From contig CAMORS010000003.1 in assembly GCA_946624005.1 (NCBI GenBank), positions 1-64,000 of the forward strand: DNA of 64,000 nucleotides. The letters are read 5' to 3'. Origin of the DNA: an uncultured Prevotella sp. (GTDB taxonomy: Bacteria; Bacteroidota; Bacteroidia; Bacteroidales; Bacteroidaceae). Made by a program: the position numbers and the translations under genes. Position 1 is the first letter of the stretch, and every line of letters starts with the position of its first letter. Positions 18,156 to 27,400 of the stretch are shown here, piece after piece. The notes beneath the pieces were generated by a model that was not told the origin of the DNA, made no database searches, and saw nothing but the letters and a program-made list of their open reading frames with translations.

Positions 18156-19386
18156 CTTCCATAATGTTTGCCGGCGCACGTTGGTTGAGCAGCTCATTGC
18201 GCATGAAGTCCATGTAGGGAGCTACATGCTCGAAGAAGCGGCGGTAGCCCGCACAGAGATAGTTCAGCCCAGGCTCACCGTCGGCAGTCCGGCAGAAGCG
18301 GTTCTTCGGACACTCGCCGTGGCAGGCGAAGAGATAGCGACATTGCCGGCATTGGTGGGGTAGGGAGGTCTCCTTCTGCTGTCCGAACAGCTGTTGGCGC
18401 TCGCTGTACATCATCTCTGTCAGCGTTTCTGAATAGATATTGCCCAAGCGGTATTGTGGGAAAACGAAGTGGTCGCACGAGTAGACGTCGCCGTTGTATT
18501 CCATCACGCCCGCATGACCGCAGGTCCTCGCCAGCGTGCAGATGCCTGGCTGCTGTCCCATCCAGTTGGCCAGCGTCGCGTCGAACAGCTGAATGAAGTA
18601 TTCGCCGACATCCTGCCGCACCCACTCGTCGAAGATGGTGCAGATGAAGTTGCCCCACTGCTCGGGTGTCACCGAGAAGTCGGCCAGCCGGCCTTCCGCC
18701 TCGTCTGCCGCTGCCAGATGACGGCCGTCGGCATGTGGGGTGATGCGCTCCACGATGGGCGTAAACTGGATGAAGTGGCAGCCTATCTGCTTGAAGAAGT
18801 GGTAGAAGCCGAGTGGATCGTCGGCATTGAGGTTGTTGACGACAGCCATTGCGTTCCACTCCACCCGATGCTTGTTCAGCAGGTCGATGCCACGCATCAC
18901 CTTCGTGAAGGAGGGAGCACCCTGTCGTGTCCGCCGGTATGCGTCGTGAAACGCCTGTGGCCCGTCTATCGACACGCCCACGAGCCATTGCTGGTCGTGC
19001 AGAAAGCGGCACCACTCGTCGGTGAGCAGCGTGCCGTTCGTCTGGATGCTGTTGTCTATCCTCCGTCCCCGTGCATATCGCTGCTGCAGCTCGACAGCCC
19101 GCTGGTAGAAGGAGAGAGGCCGCAGGAAGGTCTCGCCACCATGCCAGGTGAAGAGCACCTCGGGGCTGGTCTGCGATTCGATATACTCCTTGATGAACCG
19201 CTCCAGCAGCTCGTCGCTCATGACATGCCTCTGCGGCTCCGTACCCTCGTACCCCCGTACCCCCGTACCCCCGTACAAGTGCACTTTCTCAGTATAATAG
19301 CAGTAGGAGCAAGCCAGGTTGCAATGGGCTCCTACTGGCTTGGCCATGACATATAGCGGACGGGCGAAAGGAGATGCGATGGACAT
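18136..19386 (-). CDS. Anaerobic sulfatase-maturating enzyme (radical SAM, SPASM)
   Basis: 416 aa. The radical SAM cluster motif is C22-N-L-A-C26-S-Y-C29 near the N-terminus. The C-terminal SPASM region carries further cysteines (CTLARTCGHAGVMEYNG..YSCDHFVFP; CRQCRYLFACHGECPKNRF) for two auxiliary clusters. The enzyme converts the sulfatase active-site Ser or Cys to formylglycine under anaerobic conditions. It is flanked on both sides by its likely Ser-type substrates. Residues 37-52 (LYGGTGVRGYEGTEPQ) are encoded by an 8-bp repeat (19241-19276) where relatives have a short linker. The last residues LIIDN and the stop codon come from an ATTATCAATT repeat. A copy-number change in the 8-bp repeat would shift the frame and abolish the protein. 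Confidence 0.93.
   Translation of the reverse strand: MSIASPFARPLYVMAKPVGAHCNLACSYCYYTEKVHLYGGTGVRGYEGTEPQRHVMSDELLERFIKEYIESQTSPEVLFTWHGGETFLRPLSFYQRAVELQQRYARGRRIDNSIQTNGTLLTDEWCRFLHDQQWLVGVSIDGPQAFHDAYRRTRQGAPSFTKVMRGIDLLNKHRVEWNAMAVVNNLNADDPLGFYHFFKQIGCHFIQFTPIVERITPHADGRHLAAADEAEGRLADFSVTPEQWGNFICTIFDEWVRQDVGEYFIQLFDATLANWMGQQPGICTLARTCGHAGVMEYNGDVYSCDHFVFPQYRLGNIYSETLTEMMYSERQQLFGQQKETSLPHQCRQCRYLFACHGECPKNRFCRTADGEPGLNYLCAGYRRFFEHVAPYMDFMRNELLNQRAPANIMEELIIDN
19241..19276. repeat. 8-bp tandem repeat inside the sulfatase-maturase gene
   Basis: GTACCCTC at 19241, then three exact GTACCCCC units (19249, 19257, 19265) and a partial GTAC at 19273: about 4.5 units. The unit length is not a multiple of three, so slippage by one unit would frameshift the gene at about codon 37-48. 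Confidence 0.9.
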
Positions 19387-19387
19387 G

Positions 19388-19485
19388 TCGATGGTTGATG
19401 GTTGAAGTTTGATGGTTGATGTATTCCTGCGGAAGTTTTGATGTTTGATGTTTTAATTTTCAATTATCAATTATCAATTATCAAT
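19388..19485. repeat. Simple repeats filling the spacer between sulfatase and maturase genes
   Basis: GATGGTTGAT-type units (about 19390-19420), TTTGATG units (about 19436-19452) and three CAATTAT units (19461-19484). The CAATTAT block provides the last codons and the TGA of the sulfatase gene at 19467. No gene is seen in this spacer. Confidence 0.75.
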
Positions 19486-21002
19486 AACTCTTTCAAGCGG
19501 CTGACGACATCGGGAAACTGTTCCGCCACGTTGTGCTGCTCACCGATATCCTGCTGCAGGTTGTACAACTGGTCGTAGGGCGCATTGCCCAGTTCGATGT
19601 CCGTCAGCTTGTTGTAGGCGGGAGCCTTGCAAGGAGAGATATAGTGCCACGTGCCGTCGTAGACAGAGAGCGTCGTGGGCGAGGCCTCGATGATGTAGTC
19701 GCGCCCGATGTTGTCCGTCCCTATCAGGGTGTTCAGATAGTTACGGCTGTCGGGAGCCGCATCTTCGGCTATGGGCTGTCCCACCAAGTACGCCAGCGAG
19801 GCATAAAGGTCGATATGCGAGAAGAGGGCATCCGTCGTAGCAGCCTTCACCTGCTTCGGCCAATGCACGATGAGGGGGATGGTCGTCCCCGCCTGGAAGC
19901 TGCTGTATTTGCCGCCGCGGAAAGGTCCCCACGGACGATGGTCGCCCAGTTGTTCCACTGACTGGTCGGCATAGCCGTCGTCGACGACGGGGCCGTTGTC
20001 GCTTGTCAGGATGATGAGCGTGTTGTCCAACAGGTTGTCGTGGCGCAGCGCCTCAACAATCTGTCCCACTGTCCAGTCGAACTGCAGGATGGCATCGCCC
20101 CGAAGCCCCATGCCGCTCTTTCCGCGGAAGGCCTCGTTGGGATAGCGAGGCACGTGCACATCGTTCGTCCCCACGTAGAGGAAGAAGGTGGTGTCCTTCC
20201 GCTCGTGGATGAAGCTGACCGCCTTGGCCGTCAGCGTGTCGGCGATATGCTCGTCCTCCCAAAGGGCCCGGCCGCCTCCTTTCATGTAGCCGATGCGCGA
20301 GATGCCATTGACGATGGCCTGGTCGTGGCCGTGGTTGGGCGACGGCTTCAGCTTGGTGAGCATCTCCGGATGATCCTTGCCCAACGGTTCGCCCTCGAAG
20401 GGCTGGTCATAGTCGATGTAGATAGGCGCCGAGGCGTCGTGGTTGGCCACGCGCTGGTTGTCCATCCACACACAGGGCACCCTGTCGGCCGTCGCCGCCA
20501 TCAGGTAGGAGTAGTCGAAACCGAGGTCGCGCGGACCGGGAGTCACCTCGGCGTTCCAATCCTGTGAACCGGTCTTGTCGCCCAGTCCTAAGTGCCACTT
20601 CCCGATGGCCCCCGTCGTGTAGCCCGCCTCTTTGAACATGTCCGCAATGGTTGCCTGTTCCGGACGGATCACCATCCCCGCGTTGCCCGCAGCGATATGT
20701 GTGTCGTTGCGCCGCCAGCTGTAGTGGCCCGTGAAGAGTGAGTAGCGCGAAGGCGTACTCGTTGCCGCCACCGCATGAGCGTCCGTGAAGCGCAGTCCGC
20801 CACGAGCCAGCGCATCGGTGTTCGGTGTTTGTATGCGCGTCATGCCGTAGCAGCTCAAGTCGCCATACCCAAGGTCGTCGGCTACGATAAAAATCACATT
20901 AGGTCTTTGAGGCAAGGCGATGCCGCCTTCCTCTTCTGGTGCGGCCAGCGCCGCTATCGAGGTTGTTCCCAGGCCAAAGGTGCAGAGCAGTCTGATGTCC
21001 AT
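19467..21002 (-). CDS. Family S1 sulfatase (Ser-type), arylsulfatase A-like
   Basis: 511 aa with a signal sequence (about 1-21). RPNVIFIVADDLGYGDLSCYG supplies the calcium ligands. The formylglycine motif is S82-T-P-S-R with following SLFTGHYSW, and GKWHLG is present further on. The Ser-type motif means it needs the adjacent anaerobic maturase. First gene of the minus-strand operon sulfatase, maturase, sulfatase, GH20, with a good promoter upstream. The C-terminus ELLIIDN and stop are created by a simple repeat, so the ancestral 3' end may have been overwritten. The substrate is unknown; galactose or hexosamine sulfates are plausible from context. Confidence 0.92.
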   Translation of the reverse strand: MDIRLLCTFGLGTTSIAALAAPEEEGGIALPQRPNVIFIVADDLGYGDLSCYGMTRIQTPNTDALARGGLRFTDAHAVAATSTPSRYSLFTGHYSWRRNDTHIAAGNAGMVIRPEQATIADMFKEAGYTTGAIGKWHLGLGDKTGSQDWNAEVTPGPRDLGFDYSYLMAATADRVPCVWMDNQRVANHDASAPIYIDYDQPFEGEPLGKDHPEMLTKLKPSPNHGHDQAIVNGISRIGYMKGGGRALWEDEHIADTLTAKAVSFIHERKDTTFFLYVGTNDVHVPRYPNEAFRGKSGMGLRGDAILQFDWTVGQIVEALRHDNLLDNTLIILTSDNGPVVDDGYADQSVEQLGDHRPWGPFRGGKYSSFQAGTTIPLIVHWPKQVKAATTDALFSHIDLYASLAYLVGQPIAEDAAPDSRNYLNTLIGTDNIGRDYIIEASPTTLSVYDGTWHYISPCKAPAYNKLTDIELGNAPYDQLYNLQQDIGEQHNVAEQFPDVVSRLKELLIIDN

Positions 21003-21042
21003 TTCGTTTCTGTCTAAACGTTTCTAATCAATGATTTGGGAA

Positions 21043-21074
21043 CAAAGATAGTGATTTATTTGCAAACGGACAAA
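21043..21074 (-). promoter_or_regulatory. Promoter of the sulfatase/GH20 operon
   Basis: On the minus strand, TTTG (21071-21074), a 20-bp spacer and TATCTTTG (21043-21050) match the Bacteroidetes consensus. The start site would lie near 21036, giving a leader of about 35 nt before the ATG at 21002. Confidence 0.65.
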
Positions 21075-21174
21075 CAAATCACCATCGAAACATGTATTTT
21101 TAACAATATCGCGTTGAGACGATACCTGGGAAGCAACCATAGGTAGAGCGACAAATTCATCCGAATGTGTGGCG

Positions 21175-21284
21175 AACGGAGATGGTATCTGATGTTGTCA
21201 GAGATGGTCTCTGAGCCTGTCAGAGATAGTCTCTGATGTGGTCGTTGATAGTCTCTGATGCTGTCGGAGATGGTCTCTGATGCT
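21175..21284. repeat. 22-bp palindromic tandem array, copy 2 of 3
   Basis: Five units at exact 22-bp spacing (21175 degenerate, 21197, 21219, 21241, 21263). The penultimate unit is again the GTCGTTGATAG variant. The array lies between the end of the fimbrial locus and the sulfatase promoter. Together with the hairpin at 21303 it fills the 400-bp gap between genes, where no credible gene is seen. Confidence 0.85.
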
Positions 21285-21302
21285 CTTATACCATTATCCA
21301 GC

Positions 21303-21336
21303 CATCCAAACCTACACATATATGTGGGTTTGGATG
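21303..21336. terminator. Long hairpin after the giant fimbrial-locus gene
   Basis: CATCCAAACC and CACATA pair with TATGTG and GGTTTGGATG, a 16-bp stem with only a 2-nt bulge. It is about 70 nt beyond the stop codon of the minus-strand giant gene. No T-run follows, so it may be a processing or stability hairpin rather than an intrinsic terminator. It is flanked by ACTGGATG repeats. Confidence 0.5.
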
Positions 21337-21403
21337 ACTGGATGACTGGATGGTAGGGGGCCAACGAACACTGACGCACCGACCATGAATAGATTTCATG
21401 CTT

Positions 21404-24400
21404 TTAATAGGCGCTCTGCTTCTGCACCTTGCGGTCGCGTGCCGTCAGTCCTTCGATGATGTAGACACCCTTCGGCAGGCGGAAGGAGTATTCAGCCTTG
21501 TTGGGCGCATCGCTGTAGACGAGTCGTCCTGCGGTGTCGTAGGCCCGTACGTTGGTGAGCGGAGCCGTCGTGGTGGACAGCACATGGATGGTTCCACGCT
21601 CGTCGTAGATCTGGATGTTGCTCTCGGAGACTCCTACCTGCGGATTGCCACAGACCAGGAAGAAACGATTCTGTGTCTGTCCGGGAACACAAACGGACAT
21701 GCCTTCCTCTATAGGGGTCGATGTCTCCAGATAGGCGTCGTAGAGTAGGAGGGGTGAGGGGTGAGAGGTGAGGGGTGAGAGGTGGTCGACACCTGTGAAG
21801 GTCAGCACACAGTTTTCGTTGCTGTTGCTCTCCACTCCGAGGGGCAGACAGGTAAAGTTGTGAAGACGGTTTATGCTTGTCGCTATCTGTCCTGTGAGGG
21901 TGTAGACCACAGGAATGTCTGATGTGATATCGCTGACAAGGAAAGTTTCCATGTCTTCCTCTGGACGGAAGGTGTTGCTGGCATCAGGGCTAACGATGAC
22001 CCGTGCTTCACTGCTATTGCCAGCACGTTGTGCCTTAATCAGGAAGAAGGGGCGTGCTGGGTTGTCGTCGGGTATCTCTGCTTTGGGCTTTCGCACCATC
22101 ATGTCAGTGGTGAACGTGATGGTCGTCTCGTTCAGTTTGTCGGCATCGGCCGTTCTGACGAAGAACGCATAGCGTGCAGGCACGATTTGTGTGCCTTTGA
22201 AATCCTCGCCATCAATCATTCCGTTGACAACCACGTCTGTCCATTTCCACTCTTTTCCTTCACCATAGAGCTGCTGATATTGCTCCATCAGGTTTGTGTC
22301 TGTCTGAATGTCGTTATCCTTCAGCATGAGGTAGTAGGGAGCCAGATGTGGGTTTTTGTCGAAGAACTTCTGCATGTCGAGCCCACAAATGAAAGGATTG
22401 CAAGCCAGGAAATAGCCGAGACTGCCATTCCCCTCATTCTTGAGGGTGACCATGTAGTCTTGGTTTTCAGGCGTGATGTCGTCGGTACGCAAGCGCCCTC
22501 GGTTGTTCAGCGTCAAAGTGTTCTCGGGGTGTTGGGTGATGAGAGTTGGATCACTTCCGTCGTCAATGTAGATGCGTACGCGCCTATCCATACTGTAGCC
22601 TTTGCTCCAGTCCCAAATGTCGTAATACTGGTCTTCCTTCGGCAGTCGGAAAACGGTTTTCTTCTCTTCGTTGTTGTGGCTTTTAAAATGATTGATAGGC
22701 ATGACGCTGAAGCCGCCGCTGTCGAAAGGCACTGAATGGTCGTTGTAGACTCCACTCCAACTTCCTTTCACGGCTACGTTTGCCTTACTCTTGCCCATGG
22801 GTTTGTAGACAATTCGCTGCAGATATTCATCGGCATTGAGGGTGTTGTCCCAATTGTAGCCCACACCGTCGATGACCCACTGGCCTGTTCCTGAATCGCC
22901 GTAGTTCTCCGTCTGGCTGCCATCGGTCTGGCTCCATTCGGCTCCTCTCTCATAGATGACTGCCTTTGCCTTGTCCCAGGCTCGCTGATAGACTGCTGGT
23001 GCGAAACGGTCGTAGTTGAGAGGGTAGGGGGAGTCCATTCCATTCTGCATGGTGATATTGTTCGTTACGTCGAACTGAACATCTTCAAAGTAGGTGGTCT
23101 CCTGGCGAGCGCTCCAGGTGGGTGCATACCATTCGGCAGAGAGCATATCCTTCAGGGGGGAACCTACGAGATGCCACTGATTTTTGGCAAGTTCGTATTC
23201 TACCCAAGCCTTCTTGTAGTTAAGCAGTTCGGTATGTACCAATTCGGTGTGAGGTTGGAAGACGATGCCGTCGCAGCGATTAGTGGAATATAATTCCGTA
23301 ATCATGTCCCCCACATCGCGCATTTGCTTGGCTTTGGCCGATGTCTCAGGAGCATTTTCATATTCCTGCGTCCACTCAAAAGTCTGGAAGTCGTAGCGAA
23401 TGATAGGCGACGACGTCGGGCGCAGAGCCGGGAATCCCGTTTTCACCCCTAGGCTGTCCACCTCATCGCCGTCGTCGTAGAGCCAGGGGGCTTCCGCTTT
23501 CTCCTTGGTCATCATCAAGACATTTGTGCAGTATAAGGGAGCAAAGCCCTGTCTGCGTTCACGGTCTTCGGCCGACACATAGTTCACGTCGTTGGTCATA
23601 TAGTAGTTGTCGGCTTGTTCGTTGGCAGACAGGCGCAGGCCGTTGCTGCCATAGAGCTCATCGAAGTCGGCGCGGCGCCAGTTCTCATCATTGCTCCAGT
23701 CGTCGTTGTCTGCTCCTCCGGTCCATACTTCATAGTCGGGTACAATTTTCAGCTCGAGCATGCTGAATCCCTCGCACGACTCTGCGGTGCTACCATCCTT
23801 CATGTTTTCGATGAATGGGAAGCGGAGGCTATAGGAATAGCCCTCGCGGACATTGAAATTTTCGTTGAAGAACATTTTGACACATTCTTCCTCATCGACG
23901 TTTGTAATGCCTGGTGTGGCCTTGAGGTAAGTGAGTGTTCCCACCACCGGCGGCAAAAGGTTGTCGTAGTTGTCTATGATGTATTGCTGCATGATGGGAT
24001 CGGTGGAGGCAGTGAGAAGCACCACTTGTCGCTCTGGCTCAGGAGCCATCATGACGTTGAGGGCATCGTCGGGATTAGCCAGGTGCACGCCTCTCAACGG
24101 GACATGCAGTTTCTTTGGAGTCGCATCGTTCTTATTCCTGCGATGTACTTTCTCGAACTGACTCTTCGATATTCTGACGCTCAGCGTCCCCAGTTTGTCA
24201 GGGTAGTGCTTCTCGCTGAAGCCCGTATTCAGAGAGGGTGCCACACCATCTACTTTGATTTTGACGGGTTGCGGGTCGGAGCAGATAAAGATATAGTCTT
24301 CAGTACCACTTTCTATCTGCGTCTCGATGGGGATGGCGCATGCATAGACAAAATGGTCGGTTCCACCATCGAGATTCGGTTCTTCCATGATTTTGATATA

Positions 24401-27400
24401 GTCTTCACTCAGGTTGATGTCGAGTAATTTCGTATTGAGCAACAGGCGCGGCTGGCTGTTGTCGGCCGGATTGGCCAGCGACCGCAGGTAGTCGAGCATT
24501 TCCTGTGTAAACTCCAAGTCGGGATAGAGGTCGGGGGCACCTAATTGAATATCGGTGTAGAGATCTGATGCTGTAGGGTTCATCAGGCGGAAACGCTTCA
24601 TGGCCTCGTAGAGGTGTATGGTGCCATCGGCATTGGTGGCTTTCTTGTATTCTGCCACGGTGCCGGGTGTCTCGCTGTCGGTGCCTATCCACCAGTCGAA
24701 GTTCACGTCGTCCAGCACATAGTCCGCCTCGTCGCCCTCATCGTTGTAGGTGTAGCCCGCTAAGTCGACGGCAAACGTCTGGGTGGTATTCAGGCAGAAC
24801 GTCACTTCGTCGAGCGACTGCTTGCCCATGTGACCTACTATTTCTATTTTTGGCAGGAGTTTGAAATAACTTTGGTTCGAACACTCATCGAGCAGGTTGA
24901 ACATACGGGCGAAGTTTTGCACGTCATCGTCGTTGAGCCGACGGCCGGGTTGGATGGTCAGCAGCGTGTACGATTTATAATCTTCCCAGGTGTCGATGCC
25001 CATCGTGCCGTTGAACACCAGTTTTCGTATACCATTCTCGGTAGTGGCAAAGACGGTCTCTTCCTCGTCTTCCACCATTTTCTTAAAGGTGTAAGGCTCC
25101 ATCAACCCGAAGTTGGTGGTCCATTCGAAGTTGGCATAGGGGATGCGCTGGCCAGTCACCTGTCCATTGTCGTCCACCACATCCACCTTCATCAAGGCTT
25201 GGTCGAATGCCTGTTTGTAGCTGTCGAAATAGATGAGATCGTTGAAGGCTCCGGCATTCACACGATCCATAAACTCGTCGGAATCATCGAAGACGATACC
25301 GTGGTCGTTCATCAAGTTCTCGCGAAACTGATTGTAAAACTCAGTGCGGTCGAGAAACACGCAGCAGAGATAGTCTCTAATGCCAGGGGCGTCGCCCGTG
25401 GCCTCCTGCTTGCCCTGTGAGGAGAGCAAACTTTCGAAATCGGTTTCCAACTTCATCACAGCCACCTGACCGCCACAGAGCGGAGATGTCATCACCATGC
25501 GCACCTTCGGCAGCTTGGCAAACACCCACACATCGTCGAGAAGGTAGTCGCCGCCATCGGTCTGATAGCAGTTGTTTTCGATGTCGAGCTCATATTCATC
25601 GTATAGCTCATTCACCACGAAATCGAAAAAGAACTGATGCCAAAGCACCTCATAGTTGTTCTTGTCGTATCTGAAGAATTGAGTTGTGCCTTGCCTTCGG
25701 GTGTTGTTGTCTATCTGTCCAGGACAGAATGAATACAACACGGTCTTTTCTCCGTCTTTCTTGCCTATCACATGCAGGATAACACCGCCAGGCGCACTGG
25801 CGCTTCCACTATTTACACCACTGGCTGCTGCAATCCAGCCAGAGCACATCAGGCGGGAACCCATACAGAATGTGCCGTTGAACTTGATATTGGCCACCGT
25901 TCCTGGCATGTCTGAAGCATCGATATAGAGGAAGCCGGCATCGTTGTCAGATGAGTATTGCTCGCCGGTATACTTGCTCACTGGTACCATTTTGTGGTGG
26001 GGGTTCTTGCCGTCCCACTGGTAATTCTCATTGACGGCTATACCGTAGCTGCCCCAGCTTCCCGTTACAGGACCGAAAGCGTAGTTTGTCATTGAGGGCT
26101 GCAGCGGCAAGGCAGATGAGTTCCTGAAATCCATTCCGTTGAAATTTCCTTGTGCCCCACCTGTAGCATGGGCATAATAGTAAGCCTTGGGATAGTCGAA
26201 GTCAATATGAGCCACGGGGTCATTGCCGTCGCACAATTCACGAAGGCTTTGCGGGGAGCGTTCGCTACGTGTGGCGTCGTCGCCCACTACGTCTTTGTAA
26301 TACAAGGTCTCGCTGTTGTCGTCGAAGATTATTGTGAAGCGGGCCAGCTGATAGCGCCTTGTGGAGTTGTTTCCCTCGCGCGCATAAACCTTAAAGACTG
26401 CATAGCTGCCCGATGGCACCTTATACCCACTGGGGTATCTAAATCTCAGCAATCGACGGCGTTTAAACTTTGTATCGGTTATGAATGGGGCTCTGTTGCA
26501 TTCGGGAGAATTCTCGAATCCTATTAGACTGATTCCAGAGCCATGGTCTTCCAACTCGTACGTCACGTAGTCGTTATTGACGACATTCTGAAGATTGTCT
26601 TCGCTCTCTATGCCATCTTTATAGAACCAGTAGTTCTCCAGGTTCAGGTTGAGTGGCACGAACTCGTCCCTGTTGCAGATTGTCTCTGAGGGAAAGTGGA
26701 TGCTATGCTCCTCCAACCAATTATCCTGACCTGCAGGTAAGGCTGTCAACTGACGAGCCATCACGTTGGCATCTATCAATGTGTAAACGTGGCGAAATGT
26801 GATGCTGGCCTCTTTCAGGTCGTTGCCCACATAGCTGAAATCCATATATCTCGAGATATCTCCCTGAATCGTCAGGGTGTCGCCTAGATAGCCCTCGGGG
26901 ATGCGTCCCAACACCGTAACGGGATGATTGCCAATGTCGCCGACAAGGCTCGATTTCTTCATCTTGCTGCCCATCACCAGACCATTTCGGTAGGCGTAGC
27001 ATTTGGCCTCTGGCAAGTAGTAGTCTGTAGTCAGTGGAGTCTCCTCGTAGGTGGCATCGTCACGCAGATACCAACGTTGATACCAAATGTGCTTACTGGC
27101 GTCGTTCTTGTTCGAACTCGACAGATATAGCGGAGAATATACGCCACGCTTTACATAGCGCGTCATGTAGTATTCTGAGGTGTTCTGTATCCGCTCACCG
27201 TTGGGAAGTTCTTTCCAACCTTGGTCTTTCTGCATGAACTCTGCAGGAAAACTGACGGGTATTGCATCTGCTCGGTCGGCCAAATAGGACTTGCGATGAA
27301 TCACCTGGTTGTTTTCTGTTGAAGTGTCGAAAGCATTGAGATCAAGCGTTGCTTTCGTGATGAATAGCCTTCCTTTGTTCTGGATATTTCCATCCGTGAA

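Noticed and set aside
16615-18363. 582-codon plus-strand frame antisense to the sulfatase and maturase genes
   Set aside because: Arises from strong third-position bias of the minus-strand genes, which carry conserved catalytic motifs.
21056-21379. 107-codon minus-strand frame between the fimbrial locus and the sulfatase
   Set aside because: It is composed of the 22-bp array and hairpin sequence; the repeated Ser/Thr pattern is a product of the repeats.
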